Assembly: GCF_043641665.1 (NCBI RefSeq)
Contig: NC_092194.1
Coordinates: 11,571,298-11,635,297 of the forward strand
From: Enoplosus armatus
Taxonomy: Eukaryota > Chordata > Actinopteri > Centrarchiformes > Enoplosidae
Direction of reading: 5' to 3'
Length of the DNA: 64,000 nucleotides
A model generated the notes under the pieces. That model made no database searches, had not been told where the DNA came from, and worked only from the letters and a program-made list of their open reading frames with translations. Numbering within the stretch: the first letter of the stretch is position 1; each line of letters opens with the position of its first letter. Shown here piece by piece: positions 1 through 17,216 of this stretch. The translations under genes and the position numbers were made by a program.

Positions 1-3876
<3,876 letters not shown>

Positions 3877-4008
3877 TTAGGTTGGCAAGGGGTCGTCATC
3901 GCCTTTGCTGCACTTGCACTTGCAGCACAGGACGATGGGAGTGGCCAGAAGGAGGAAGGGGGAGGCAACCAGCAGGAGCAGGCCGAAGCCAGCAAAGATC
4001 CCCACAAC
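3877..4008 (-). CDS. rnf144a: rnf144a exon 8, transmembrane tail and stop (residues 253-295)
   Basis: 132 bp with acceptor tgtctccctgcag. It encodes the whole C-terminal hydrophobic segment and the Cys-rich tail ending GDDDPLPT, followed by a stop codon at 3879-3877. Confidence 0.96.
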   Translation of the reverse strand, partial: VVGIFAGFGLLLLVASPFLLLATPIVLCCKCKCSKGDDDPLPT

Positions 4009-7000
4009 CTGCAGGGAGACAAAAATGAAATACATTGATTTAAATACAACACTCTTATACATATAGTAGCAGGTGCAGTGATGTTACACTTGAAGCTGAC
4101 TACTTGACAGCATCATCCTACAGAACACAAGTATTGTATCAGTAACTCACTTGCATGCCAAAAAAGGCTTTGACACATCACACATATAAGAGATGAGTAG
4201 GTCAGATACTTGCACCTTTTCGAAAATTTTTAAATGACTTTTTATTGCGCAACTTGTACTGATGACAGTGGTGTGTTTTTGTTTTTTTCATTTCCCTGTC
4301 AACAAGTTCTTGCCTTGAATTCTTCCAATCAACTGCAATATCACATGTTGACCTGCAGATGGCGGAAAATGCTTCAAAACAACGAACCTTTTTCAGCACA
4401 GTTGCTTCAAAATGCTTCAGAAAGCTTTGTTTTCCCAGTAACTTTTTTAAGGCATATTTTATTTAATTTAGAAAAAATGAACAGGATATAAATTATGTTT
4501 TTTCTTCCTGCTTCCTATACTCGGTCATCCTGCATGGATAGGTGCTGTACTTCTGACATTGTTAGAGAAAACGCAGGCATACACCAAAAATATGGGAAGT
4601 GGTGGACAAACCCACATAATCTAATGCAGTAGATCGGCAACAATGCAGAAAAACCTACTGCAAATTACAGCGACTGTAATTGTTATATACTACATTTCGA
4701 CTTTCTGGATTCAGTGCTCGGACGAAGACATAAACTGACATTAAACTCGGTGACAGCCATGTTTGAGATGATGTGCAAGATGCTGGCAACTACCACAGAT
4801 GATCTTGGCACGTTTTCACCGATGTATTGTTTGTTTATTTATTTTCTGTTGGAACTTGAAATCTACTGCGGTTTGCCGTTAATGCAGTGAGAGCGTTGAC
4901 AAGGAGCTCCCGCATCTTGTGACATAATCATGATCAATGTTCTGCATACGGGATGGTCTGAACAACTATTAATTTACACAGTGCACTGTTGACAGTATCA
5001 AGGTAAAACAGAGATAAAGTTGATGTTTTCATTGGATACTGTCCTTCCTGTTATGAGCATGGCAAGTCAGTAAATTCACCACATGGGGGAGCCAGACACC
5101 AGCAAGTTCAGAGCCACAAAATGGAATACATAACATGCAGTCACATGCAACAGCGACTTATAATAGCATGTTGCTTTTCCTCCCGTTCTGAGGGCAAAAA
5201 TACGTATTTTTGGGACATCACTTGCAAACAGTTTTCTGCCTGTTATAACACACATTACTAACTATCCGTCGGTAGTATATGGGCTGTGCTGTAGAGTAGA
5301 GCACAGTGTATTGAGCACAATTTGCTCTGATTAACAGAGCCTCATGCTGCTTACATGTTTAGGATATGACCTTCCTTGTAACTGATGGTATGACTCCCAT
5401 GGGGACACAGACCCCATGTCGTCACACACAGACAGGGAGAGAAGATGTGTTTTTGCAGGATAGGTTTGCCCTGGTGCATCTCGTATTTATGAGGGAGGGA
5501 GAGGGAGGCTTTTTAGATGTGAAGGAGCGAGGGGGGGGGGGGTGAAATGAGGAGAGCAAGAGAGAGACAAAGACACACAGAGCAGTGAAGCTATAGCTGG
5601 CTTCCACCAGCTGAACTGTAATCATATGACTAAGCCTGCCCCACTGGGCAGCAGATGCCAGTGTGTATGCTAATGTTGACAAAATAACAAGTATGTTGGA
5701 CAAAGGGACATGCCACCCCATGAATAGATTATTTGGCTAAGGAGAGATACTGAGGAGAAATTTGGGAGCTGAACAATGGAGTCGGCCTCTGTTATAGACT
5801 TAAAAGACAAATCACATGTGGAAAGTGATATGTCCCATCTAATCCTTCATGTGTAATCCGCCATTTCACATGTGGAAAACGACATCCTGTCCAATCCTTT
5901 ACATGTAATCCATAATTTCATTTGGTTACCCATCAGTAAAGAAGTACCTTGGTTACGTAACCCCCCCCCCCCCCTTTTTTTTAAGTGAAGTGAAAGGTGT
6001 ACGTAATGGGATTAGTTGGAAACAGCAGGACACTGACCACCAGACACTTGTCGATGCACGCGGATCAAGCTGTCCTTTTCCTATTGTGCTGTCTAGATAA
6101 TATAAGCCTGTCACTGAATGCATGTGTGTGAGCCAGAAAGAGAGCAAGAGGCAGAACCAGGGAGCACGTGTATGGCCACATGCTACAGTGTGGTTAAAGG
6201 GGGGGGGGGGGCGCTGAGTGAGTGTGAGAGACGGGGGGGAGTAGAAAGGAGAGGCGAGGAAGATGGGTTTCTCACCTGTGTTCTGTGCCAGATAACAGAT
6301 GCCCTGGAGTGGCCCAGTTTGTTTCGACAGGGCCCTTTGTCGTAGTGGATCAGGAGAAAGTCATCCTGTCACACAAACACACACACACACAATACAGATA
6401 AAGATTGACCATTATCAGTCTGAAATACACTGACAGATGTTCTGAGAAAATTGCTTTTTAAATGACCTGTGTGGCGTGGTCGTCTGTGCTCACACAATTA
6501 AGATTACATAAGGTCCCATGGCTCATAAAATACATCCTATTCCTTTAAAAAGTTGAGATACACCGTGAAGGAAGTGATAATGAAACAAATGATCTACATC
6601 CAGGATTATCAGTGTGTAAAACAAACTTTAAATATTAAACTGTAGAGATTTTCAGAGCTCTATGGCGGTGAATATCAAGGAATAAAGAAATGATGAAGAC
6701 CAAACTCACATCCAGGGACTCCAGACAGTACCAGCAGAAGGCATGTTTGCAGTTCTTGCACATCATCTGTGCACAGCCCTCGTCCCTCTCGATGTAAACT
6801 TTACATTTAGGACAGCGCTTGATTGGTGCATCATCCTCTTCGTTCTTATAGAAAGAGCTGGGTAGAAGAGAGACACGAGCCTGATGTGATTTTTTTTTAT
6901 TCCAAACATAAAATCCAAAATCACTCAACATTCACTTTACAAGAAGTGCTTGGGATGAGATTGCTTTAATGCAGTAATCAATGTTTACAATATTTGGCAG

Positions 7001-10000
7001 GATTGTGTGAGACAGTGGATATCTTTAGTTCAGGAGCAGACAACTCTTCTAAAAACCACCAGTCACTAAATGGAATTGAACCCCCTCCCACACTCTCATT
7101 CATCCCTCCTGCTGGTGTCGGTTTGTCTGTATCCATTTCTCCTGTTTCAGTGAAGTGCTGACTCCTCAAATCTGGAGGCGAGCAGGTAGCTGTCATTCTG
7201 GGCATTGTCCTAGGACAGCAAACCGAGGGGGTATCATTCAAAGGAGGAGGCTCAGAGTTCCTCCAGTCCTCTTCCTCAAAGCAATAATAAAATGCTTAGA
7301 GCGTAAAGAAGAATCAGAATCCAGCTTTTAGAGACATCCTGAACAGTGAACAGTGAACAAGTGTAGTTCAAACACCGGAGGCTCTTTACAACTCAGAGTA
7401 GACCTGTTAATCCCTCTCTCCCTCCACTGTGGCCTTTGAGCTTGGTCCTGAACCTGTGCAGATAGAGAAAAGCTCTGCAGAGCTAATGACGTTTCCAGAG
7501 TAAGAGGATATCACAAAGCAACGGGTCAGCTGCGCAAGTCTCCGGGCAGCCCTCTTCTGCCCTCACATCCAGATCCTGTATCCTTAAAATGAATAATAGG
7601 CTCACCCCAGACTGCTCTACTGCAGTTTAGTTTCAGCAGATTGTTTTATATCTGCCTATTACTTTGTGCTTGAGCCCTGGCTGACGCTCAACTGAGCAGC
7701 GGCTGCAAAGCAGCCAGCCAGACCGGCTGTCAGTCTGTATTTAAGGACGCAGTGAATGAATCCTGCTGTATATTGACAAGTGGCTCTGAACTCCAGTCAG
7801 GGGAGCTGAACATGATGTGTGGATTGCTACTCCAGTTCTGAGAAAATGAATATCATTTCCAGGTATTGCATCTGCAGAGGCTTTACAGCAGCTGATGCTG
7901 TCAGAACATGTCAAAACGAAATAAAATATCTTTTTAATGTTTAAAGAGGTAGTAAAAACACTTATTATTACTGGACTGGATATTGCTGATATATAAAACC
8001 TTTAACTGATCTAATAAAACTTTGCCAAAATGTATACTTAAACCATCACTTGTCATTTACTTGTCAATGTAAAATGTCATTCATTAACAGTTAAATATAG
8101 TAGGCTAATAATCACTTAAATTAATTTATATCTATAATTATACTCCTGACCAATTTCAAGGTTATTTTTATTACATTCTGTATCCAGTAGCTGATACTAG
8201 GGCTGCAACTAACTATTATTTTCTTTACTGATTAATCTGTCAATTACTTTCTCCATTATGGTCTATTAAATATCAGCAAAGAGTCCAAAAGATATTTAGT
8301 TAAATATCATAAAAGACTAAGAAAACCAGCAAATATTCACATTTGAGAAGCTGAAAACCAGGGAATTTGGCATTTGTGTTTAGAAATATCTTAAACAAGT
8401 CAATTATAAAATAAAAATACTAATAAAAATACAAATTGCTGAAAGCAACTGTAAAGTGTTAGCTAGAGCTGTGTCACCAGAAATACACATGAACGGCAGT
8501 ACCTGTTTTCTCCTGGTAGGAAGGAGGTGATGGGCAGGTTGTTCTCCTGGCAGGCCTGTCCGGGGTGCCAGTTGGCCTTGCAGGCTGAGCAGAACTCGAG
8601 GGCACAGACGGCGCACTGGACCAGCTGGGGCAGCCCTGGAGAATCTGCCTCCTTTAGCTGGCACACGGCCTGGCAGGTCGAGGAAGGGCACCACGTCCGG
8701 CATGGGTCCAGCAGCACCTCTAATGGCACAAAGTAAGAACCAGCGTCACGGACAGTAGCTCTTTTAAAAGGGTGAGTTAACCTAAATCACAAAGATATCG
8801 GGATGTTTTTTTTTTTTTTTGGTAGAAGGTTAGTTGTAAAATGACAGTCAGCTCCATTGTTGCGGTGGCAGCTGTTGTTTGAGAGGTATCTTAAAACCAG
8901 AACAATGTGCATGGTTAGATACCACGAGGGATGAAAAGTGAGAAAATCTATCTTTTTGTGATTTGGGTGAACAGACATTTTAAGGAAGGGATAATCGACT
9001 TACGGCTTTAAGTAAAAGGCTTCCTACACAGATATTTTATATAATGTTCAATTTACAAGGTTCGTTTTAGTTCCTGCTTATATTGGAAAATTGATTTTAT
9101 ACAATAGTTAATTTCTGTCTTGCTGTGACTCATTTCTCCAAACTCTGTCTGAATGATGTGTGATTGTCTATTTTCGACTTTTTAAAAAGGTGGTAAAGAA
9201 ACCAGGTTTTGTGCGTTGTACCAGTTCTGTTCATAGCGTGATGCACTTGCCCTTGTATCATCTCCTTCCTTCCCCTCGCCTCTCTGCCAAGAACTCGGAG
9301 CACACATTCCACATGCACTCTTGGCTCAGCCGAAGAAATATGGAACGGTTACAGCAACTGTTCTGCCTCACTGGACAGGGACATTGATGAGACGGCTGAC
9401 TGCCCTTATCCAGGCAGCATCAACAACTCTTTCTGAGTTTTATTCATTCACAGGACCCCCCTCTGTGTTCCCATACATGTGTTTGTCTTTGTGTTCATGC
9501 ATTTATTTGCGCTAGTGAGATCCGCATGTTCTGTGTACAGCTCAAGCGTCTGTGTAGGTGGAGAACCTGCAGGGCGAGTACCATCAAAGAGTGATAGCAC
9601 GGCTTGGTTACTGCTTTCTCTGGTAGCAAGGGAACTCTAATATTACTGATTAGCATGTCTACGTTGACCGCATGGAGCGAAGCAACACAGACCTGCCATT
9701 ATCTTTCCACCACTGATATCCAAGCCTTTTAGCAGTAGGTTAACATTTATTCTACAAACAGTGTAAACCGCAGACATCGAATACATAGCTGCACACTGAA
9801 ACAGAGATAAAAAGGATTTAACTATAATATCTTGCTATGCTAAGAGACCTGCTTCCACCAGTCAGTCAGACAGTGTACGAGTCTAGAGCCGAACCAATCC
9901 AATTAGAATCTCTTTAAACAAAGTCTGGGAGGCTTTCCCTTTCATGCATATTTGATGGGAGCTGGTGTTACACTTTGATGAGGATGACAGGGTTGAGTCA

Positions 10001-13000
10001 GAATACTACAGTACAAATCAGACAAATGTTAGGCCTGAGCACCTGCCACAAGATTATTTCCGGCCTGCATGACTATTTGCAGTTCATGAATGGTATTGAA
10101 TCCATAACATTTGGTGTCAGAAGTCAAAACTGAAAACACTCAATTCTGAATCGGTTGACTGCTGTTTAGTGCCGACATGGTGAACTGCATGGAGAGAAAA
10201 CACAACTTGACTACACCTGTCAGTGAAGATTTACTGGGCAAACAAGTATTGCTCAAATATTTTCTATTAGCAGATACCCCATGGCATAATTCAATAGCAA
10301 AAATGTCCACAGGGGGTGAATGATTGATTCCAGACAGAGTGAGCAGCAGTCTGGCTACACTTGCAAGACAGGACTGTCGTCATCCTTTTGTGTGTCACAG
10401 TAAAATACTGTATCCCTGGACGACAGGAGGGTCCACGTGTCTCTGCGCCACACAGTCATTGCCCACACATCACCCACTGAGAAGCTCTGGAGACAACACT
10501 GACGTACTGCAGCTGCTTTTGCATTGACTCACCCCTTTCAAACTGAAGCTTCTTGTATCTCTGCATCATCTCCGTGGCCACCATGCACTCGATCTGCAGG
10601 GAGAGAGGAGAAGAGAAGTGGGAGGGAAATAAGCAGGTCATTGTGCATATTTATAGACAGAAGCTGCACGGAGCAATTACACATTCAGTATGTGGATATC
10701 ATTTCCAGAACAATGTCAAATTCTAATTTCTACAAAATCAGAACTTGCCACTGGCTTACCAATAAGGCCGTTGTGCCATTCTCACATAGAGAAAGAGAAT
10801 CCAATTGCCAGGATGTATTCAAGGTGCATACATAGGCCAGCTCAAGGTTAAATGTTCTCATTTATTGGGCAATGAAATGAGCATTCAGGCTTTGTAAAAG
10901 AGCAGTCAATTACAAGGTGAAGACATTGCTGTCAGAGCAGACGGGGATGAGGCATGCTCTGCCTGACTGGCAGGAGTAGCTGGGGTTCCATTAAGGGCCA
11001 GTGACACTGATTGATTAGAAACATAAGGCCGTGGTGTGCTGAACCGTGCTGTGCCCACGGGCCTCCGAGACCAAGTGAGAGAGTGAGAGAGTCCATCAAC
11101 CAAACTGCCCAGAGGATGAGGAGCGCTTTGCCCTCAGATTGACCTGCGCTAGGAAGGCAGTCACGGCCATTATAATGGAATAAACACACTGACAGGTGGA
11201 GCGCAGTGGTCATCTTAGGTAAAGCTAGTGCTTTGAGTCGGCGTAGAGGTGTTAAATTAACTGCAACTAACTAACTAACTAACATGTTGGTTTTAGTGAG
11301 AGCAGCATGATGGACCAGCCTGTCATGGTTCATGACATGGAAAACATTGATCTGTAGAGATAACACGCCACTGTTTTTTTTGCTCATTTCAAAACACATG
11401 CATTACCAGTTCTACATGTGCTACATTTGCATGTGGATACAGCAGCTTGTTGTGTAAGTTCCATGCAAAATTCTGTACACCATTGCGTGAAAATATAAAG
11501 TGACTGTGACAAAGACATATTGGACTTTATTAGACATGTTCGTGAGCCTGAGGAGCAGCAGGGGATATTCTGATATTGACAACCAGTCACCACCTAAAGG
11601 ACAAATTCATCTAATGACGATCAAAGTAAAAATCTTTCCTTTTTAATCAGTACCTCATTTTCCTGCAAGTGTCCTCTTTTGGGACAGGCAGAGTCTGGAC
11701 AGCTAATTGCAGTTTCAAGGCCTTCTTTAATCAGGAGTTCCACATACTGCTTCAGGCACTGAGGGGAAAACAGACAGACAGACAGACAAATACAGTATTG
11801 ACCTAGTTCAATATCCAGTCAGTCAGTTAGATGAAAAACAAAACTAACAGACCACGCATCAGAAAAGTTGGTAAACAAACACTGGCCTATGAGTCTCCCT
11901 TGATCTCTATCTCTGTCTGTTGCCTCAGGAAAAAAAGGCATGAGTATGTGATGAATATGTGACAGTATTTGTTGAAAAGCTTAAAAATAAAAGCGGCACC
12001 AATTCATATTTTTACACAAATAATGGATCAAATGACGCTGGCAGTGACGGATCCATTAAAATATCACCTGATTCTAGTTCTACGAAGCGTTTTAGCTTCT
12101 TTAAGCTCATCATTTTGGTTTTTACGGCCCACAAGTTTACTCTTTTGGTTCAGTCTCACCAGCCGCAGAGGAAGCCGTTTTCAGCCAAACCTAAAATAAC
12201 TGTATGCTAACTGCCCACCACCAAATGGCAGAGAGACAAAATTTGTGACTAGCTGGTGAAGAAAATGGAGCGTTTAACAGTTAAAGAGCCAGATACTTCC
12301 CCCAGGAACTGAAAACAGAGCTAAAAGAAGAGTGAATATTAGACTTATCACGACTCCAAATGAATGTTGCAATTGTTTGTTAACATGTTCATGTCTATAA
12401 TTTGGAAATATGTCTATGTTGTGTTTTCAGGTTGTTCTGCTCAACAACAAAAAAAAAAAAATCAATTAATACTGCTTTACATCAAACTTAAAAGTCACAT
12501 TTGAAGCATATAACTTCTACTAGAAGCTCTTTTAGGGAAGCGTGTGTGAGATGTCTTTGTTTGCAAATTTACATTTATGAAACAACCAATGACTGATCCT
12601 AATTGTGAGAGATTTTAAAAGACAAACATTTAATAAGCCTCTATTCTATGTTCACTTATTTTGCTACACTCTGTATTTTGTTTTCTTTTTTTATAGCAAC
12701 ATTTAAAAAAAGAAATATCAGTGTCAAATGGTTGATAAAAAAAAAGTAGGTTAAGTAAGAAATCAAATCTTTGTGTTTACATTGTGGTTGACCTTTGTGG
12801 AATAAACTGCACTAACTGAACTTTGGTCATTTCTGCCGCCACCCAGACTGTGATCCAGGAAGTTTTTATATATAGAATAAACTTGATTTGTGGATTTATT
12901 TTCATTTAAGTCATCATTCTGTCAGCAGCCTCAGGAAACATCTTGCTGTCCGTAGAGTGTCCTGCTCACCAGTGTACAAAAGACACATTGGCACTGTGTG

Positions 13001-13104
13001 ATGGTGGTCATCTGCTCCAGAGGGAACTCTCCAAGGCACAGCTTACATGAGACCAGGGGGTCCACGGCGAGCTCCCAGGTGGGACGGTACCGTGCCGTGG
13101 TCAT
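3877..13104 (-). CDS. rnf144a: RNF144A, RBR-type E3 ubiquitin-protein ligase (seven coding exons)
   Basis: Coding exons on the minus strand: 13104-12970, 11758-11654, 10593-10533, 8719-8503, 6857-6710, 6365-6276 and 4008-3877. They sum to 888 bp, encoding 295 aa plus stop; human RNF144A has 292 aa. All junctions are GT/AG. RING1 spans C20 to C70, an IBR domain runs from about C107 to C157, and RING2 spans C188 to C235. C201 in the DEGCAQMMC context matches the catalytic cysteine (C198 in human) that forms the ubiquitin thioester. A hydrophobic segment at 253-279 (starting [13 protein letters not shown]) with a GxxxG motif is the C-terminal membrane anchor, followed by a Cys/Lys tail ending DDDPLPT. 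In the family it ubiquitinates DNA-PKcs after DNA damage and acts at membranes; a role in STING signalling has also been reported. I chose the ATG at 13104 because [10 protein letters not shown] matches the human N-terminus; an in-frame GTG lies just upstream. No lesion is visible. The paralogue label (aa or ab) cannot be assigned. Confidence 0.97.
5813..5922. repeat. two-copy tandem duplication, about 55 bp unit
   Basis: Two adjacent diverged copies, 5813-5867 and 5868-5922. Each begins CACATGTGGAAA, contains CCAATCCTT or TCTAATCCTT, and ends in an ATGTAATCC-like motif followed by ATTT. It lies in the last intron of rnf144a. Confidence 0.75.
6276..6365 (-). CDS. rnf144a: rnf144a exon 7 (residues 223-252)
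   Basis: 90 bp, phase 0 at both ends, acceptor gtgtgacag and donor gtgaga. It begins [20 protein letters not shown], supplies the last RING2 ligands (H229, C235), and leads to the membrane segment. The exon has no ATG start and was found by homology. Confidence 0.95.
6710..6857 (-). CDS. rnf144a: rnf144a exon 6, RING2 with catalytic Cys (residues 173-222)
   Basis: 148 bp with acceptor ctacccag and donor gtgagt. It encodes [16 protein letters not shown] and then the catalytic C201 and zinc ligands C206, C209, C214 and C217. This is nearly identical to human RING2. Confidence 0.96.
8195..8400 (+). mobile_element. MITE-like non-autonomous DNA transposon fragment (copy 1)
   Basis: It begins AGGGCTGCAACTAACTATTA, followed by GATTAATCTGTCAATTA and later CAGCAAATATTCACATTTGA and GAATTTGGCATTT. 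I associate this order of motifs with an abundant teleost hAT-like MITE family; the assignment is from memory. The far terminal repeat is missing. Related copies occur at 17035-17216 and 37166-37425. Confidence 0.5.
8503..8719 (-). CDS. rnf144a: rnf144a exon 5, IBR domain (residues 102-172)
   Basis: 217 bp with acceptor ccattag and donor gtactg. It carries the in-between-RING domain, with cysteines C107, C111, C116, C120, C136, C139, C144, C147 and C157 and the conserved KANWHPGQ stretch. Confidence 0.95.
10533..10593 (-). CDS. rnf144a: rnf144a exon 4 (residues 81-100)
   Basis: 61 bp with acceptor ccctgcag and donor gtgagt. It encodes [20 protein letters not shown] and leaves one base that joins the next exon to make E101. 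This is the RING1-IBR linker. Confidence 0.95.
11654..11758 (-). CDS. rnf144a: rnf144a exon 3 (residues 46-80)
   Basis: 105 bp, phase 0 at both ends, acceptor ttttcccctcag and donor gtactg. It starts [10 protein letters not shown] and ends HLQENE, completing RING1 with C46, C65 and C70. The exon has no ATG-initiated frame of its own and was placed by homology and splice sites. Confidence 0.95.
12000..12360. repeat. dispersed teleost-type repeat remnant (class unassigned)
   Basis: The segment includes GTGACTAGCTGGTGAAGAAA, GCGTTTAACAGTTAAAGAGC, CAGATACTTCCC and AACAGAGCTAAAAGAAGAGT. This phrase order resembles a dispersed repeat I recall from many teleost loci. No intact terminal repeats or coding capacity are visible, and the ends are approximate. 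Confidence 0.4.
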
Positions 13105-13120
13105 CTTCACCGCCACCGAG
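12970..13120 (-). CDS. rnf144a: rnf144a exon 2, first coding exon (residues 1-45)
   Basis: The acceptor (tttttcag) precedes 13120 and the donor gtgagc follows 12970. The first 16 bases (13120-13105) are 5' UTR. It encodes the N-terminus and the first zinc ligands of RING1 (C20, C23, C38, C40, C43), and ends in phase 0 after FCTL. Confidence 0.95.
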
Positions 13121-14069
13121 CTGAAAAACGAAAGAAGAAGAAGAAAAGAAGAAGAGAGGGGGAAAAGGACAGAGAGCTATGGTTAATGAAGCCAAATGCA
13201 TGCAAGGGACAGTGAGAATATATACGTGGCTCCGAGAAGTATTTTATTTGTTGCGGCACAATCAGCATGACAGAAGCACTAATCTTGGAACCCATCGGCC
13301 ATCGTCTTTTTTCGGCTAAAAAAGCGAATAAAAAGCTAATCTCTGGGGTTCCGAGGTTGATAAAAAGCTAAATCGTTCCGCCTCTTTTGCTCTCCACATG
13401 TACTGTTTAGCTGCATGCAACCAAAGCCTGCTCAAACATGATTGGTCAATACTACTCGGACTACAAATGGAAACTAGAACGCTTAAGACTCCAAAATCTT
13501 GTCCCTTGCCAGCAGATTCTGCATTCATATGCAGACAGTTGCAGACAGAGATTATATGAGCACAGAATGAAAATGCATTGTCAGGGTGAGGGGTGCACAC
13601 ATATTTAAAAAAACAAAATCTTTGCCCACCTGAATGTGTGACGTTGGAGAAAGGTGCAACTTGAAAACGATTAGCATTAAAAAGATCAGAAAAATACAAA
13701 ATGCCTCAATACCAGGGTGCACACACACACAAACAGGCCAGCTGTGTGCAGAATGGCACCAGCTTTCTGTATAGATGGCCCTCGTCAGCTGCGTTCATTT
13801 TTATTCTAAGCCTCATGCTTTCTGGCAGAAAAAAAGCAAAAGAGAAACTACAGTTCAAAAGCTCCTGAAACTCCTGTAGCTATCAGCTATCTCAGCTCCT
13901 TGTGAAATTTTCACTTGGGATGAAATAACACTTTTTTCCCCCTTCACTGCACGTCATCGCGTCTCTTTTGTGAGAGTCAGAGAAGGTTATTTTAGGCCGT
14001 CTCGTCTCACTCTCTCCTTCCTTCTGTAGCTGAGAGCAAAGAGCACCCACTCGGCTGTTTACAGGAAGT

Positions 14070-14071
<2 letters not shown>

Positions 14072-14148
<77 letters not shown>
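14072..14148. repeat. (CA)n microsatellite, about 38 units
   Basis: Uninterrupted CA dinucleotides in rnf144a intron 1. The poly-HT and poly-VC open frames over it are artefacts. Confidence 0.97.
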
Positions 14149-14150
<2 letters not shown>

Positions 14151-17034
14151 CAAGCTCTCCCCGTGCTGCTTAGCAACCGGCTTGAAGGAGGATTTTGGAG
14201 GTGGAGGGGCCAGTGGATGGGAGGGAGAGAGAAGCATGGCAGAGGAGAAGAGACAGGGAGGTTTGCTTTCACTGGTCCTGGTACAGTCTGCCTCAATGTG
14301 CAGCTGCCCGTTCACAGACACACAAGAAAAAGACAGCGAGTGGGAGGAGAGGTGCTGAAGAGCTCACATGGTCGCTGCATGGACTCTTGTGCCGTCTACA
14401 TGTGCAACCCAGAGAGGGGAGTGGAGAGAAAAAGAGACAGTCAGTGTGTTCTGGTTTAGTAGAGATATGATATCACTTCACATCACCTCTCTTAAAAACA
14501 CATTTACGCTTTTAAAAGGAGGAGGAAATATGCAGGCTGTTGAATCCACCATGGCTCAACTTCATTCGGGTGCTAGAGGAAGGCCATCCACAGATGATAC
14601 ATGCTAGAGAAATAAAATAAAAATGTGATGGAGACTGATGTGTTGTTGTAATGAGGCAAAACCAGGGAGTCATGTGATGGGCTGTAACCTGGTGCAAGGT
14701 GATGTGTCAATCTAATTTATTTTATTTCATACCTCATTATTCCTTTGTACCCAAGTAACACGGACAACTATTGGGTCTGCCATCAGTAAGGACGTCTCAG
14801 TTCTCTCAATGCTGCTCAGTGGCGCAAGGAGAGAGGAAATAGGAAGGTTCCCAAAGGAGACTCTAGTGAGGATACCAGAGAGCATCCTTTGTGGAAGTCT
14901 ATTATTAGAAAGACACTTTATTGGAAATCGGTAAGTGATTGGATACTGCAGCTGCAGATACCAAGTGCATCACTACACTTCACTGCAGTTTTGTCAAACG
15001 ACAGAAATGCAGAAATGTAGGTGTCATTTCTTACATCATCATTTCGACAAATGTATTGGATGTGTGTTAAGTGAGGGTTTCATAAGCCAGATGGCATCTT
15101 CTTTTCACAACTTTAACATGAATGTTAGCACAGTCGAGGAATTTAAAAGTCCATTGATTTATTTTTTCCCTGAATAGGCACATTATTATATTTTGAACAT
15201 CTTCATCTGGTCTCATTGCTGATTTGTCTCTGGTGTGTTCTTTATACAATAAACATATGTAGAGTAATCAATCATATTGGGCAGAAACACACTTCAGTAA
15301 GTGATAAGTGACAAGGAAACATTTCTCATTTGATAAAATCAGATTGCCTCAATTCTTCCTCCCTCGCATCTCTTCATCATGTCTTAAGTAGGAGGACAGA
15401 GGACGAAATTGCAAGTGAGAAAAACCGAAGAGGACAAAATGGAAAAATGTGATGCACCTCATGTCTGACTCACTCAGATCACCTGGCATTCCTCCATCCA
15501 TCCACCATCCATCACACTGACCAGAAAGCACTGAGCGGTGCGGAATCTCTTATTATGTAGGTGCTGAACTCGTATACAAAAGCTTAAATGGCAATTTGTT
15601 ATCAGGATGGAGCCAAGGACTTGCAAACATGACCCCCAGGGGAGCATGTGGGAAGCAGTGTGCTTTGGTGGTCCAAAATAATACACGAAAGAGGACATCA
15701 CCACTGAAGTAATTAAATCACCGTTGGAAATGCAGCTGCACAGGAGAGCTACATTTACGTAGCTGAGTGCAAATGAGTCAGATTTAAAGCAGGTCTGACA
15801 GTCAAAGCAACAGGAAGCACGAGTTCAAAAGAGGCAAAAATTATAGCAGCATCAGTCATAAAAAAAACGGTCTTTTTCAAATTTGAACAATATTATTCTG
15901 CCAACATGGACAAACTTCACAGGCGAAGAGGAAGACGTAAGAAGAGGAAGAATTATAGGACTGTGACAGACACTTCGCAGGACAGGTGCTAAACACTAAT
16001 AACTATACCACACCTCTGTGGTAGAGTCTAAAAGCTGTACAGGTGATGACTTGAATGACTGAAATTAGTCTGTTTCTTTATCTGTCTTCTTGTCTGAGCT
16101 GCTGAACTCCATTAGCCCTGTGGCCAAAAAAAAAAGCAAAGTAAAAAGCAGTTTCTAATACATTTGACTCTGTTTCTCTTTCTCTCCTCCCAGACTTTAT
16201 ATTGGCTGTGCAAATGCTGACAGATCAGGTCGATGGGGACAAATGAAATTGTTTGGTAAGGATGGCCTGAGGAGAAGAGAGGGAGGGAGAGAGAAAGAGC
16301 AACAAAGGGAAAATGAGTTTTCATGAGAAAAGGTGGTGCAGTGCTATCCCCCTGCTGCATTATTAACTAGATGGTCCATTATCACTGAGAAGCAGACATA
16401 TACAGTATATTCCAAGCGATGGGACGGTGCATGCAGGCCTCTCATGCTCTATGTGTGCCACTATATGTCAAGTAGTATGTATAAGTAAGTATAAGTCAAG
16501 TCAGAGGGCTAAAAATCAATAAAGTGGGAGTCAGAAGTGAGTCAGAAGTCAAACATCCATCCTGAACAGTGGTCACCGTGTGTCAGTCATCAGTCTGGGG
16601 GGGGGGCTCCACTCATAGCATAACTGACTACAGCAGCACTCATGCGATAATGACTCCATATCCACGAAACAAACACACGCACACACCAACAGACATGCAT
16701 TAACAATCCATTGCGTAACAGGGGTGGAAATGGTCATGGAGGGGCAATTGAGGGGAGCTTCTCTGGGGAGCTCGAAGTAAAAGGGATTTCTTGCTGCAGC
16801 ATACATGATAGCATCCAGTAAAGCTTTTTCTGCATCTACATCACATGTTGTGTAAAAATAAAGGTCACTTACAGTACACAAAACAGATATTATATCAAAG
16901 CAGTCAAATCTTAAAAGCAAACTTACATATACACTGGCCTGTATATTGTGGCTTCCATTTGTCTTCATTTTCATAGCATGTCGGATTCAAGTCAGCTACA
17001 GTCTCAATTCACTAGAGGTGAGATTTTGAGAAAC

Positions 17035-17216
17035 TTGCCTTTTTAGATGATTGTAAATTATTTGGGTTTTTTTTGTTTTGGACTGGTGGAGCTCAAAACA
17101 AGCAATCTGAAGAGGTCTGGCCTTGGGAAGCTGTAATGTGCATTTCCCACATTTTTTAGACCAAAAAAATAATTGAAAAATAATTCATCAATTATGAAAA
17201 TAGTCACAGCTATATC
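17035..17216 (-). mobile_element. MITE-like non-autonomous DNA transposon fragment (copy 2, inverted)
   Basis: On the plus strand it reads TTTGGACTGGTGGAGCTCAA, then ACAAGCAATCTGAAGA, CCTTGGGAAGCTGTAATG and TTTTTTAGACCAAAAAAATA. This matches my recollection of the complementary strand of the family seen at 8195 and 37166. The terminal repeats are decayed. Confidence 0.45.

Larger units (their letters stand above)
4009..12969 (-). other. rnf144a: rnf144a introns 2-7
   Basis: The introns separating the coding exons are 12969-11759, 11653-10594, 10532-8720, 8502-6858, 6709-6366 and 6275-4009. I see no further exon. They contain homopolymer runs (G near 5531-5542, C near 5960-5974, G near 6200-6211), a two-copy tandem repeat at 5813-5922, a MITE-like copy at 8195-8400 and a dispersed repeat at about 12000-12360. 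Confidence 0.85.

Noticed and set aside
13107..13116. GTG start adding MAVK to RNF144A
   Set aside because: The ATG four codons later matches the known N-terminus and sits in the same exon; non-ATG starts are not expected here.
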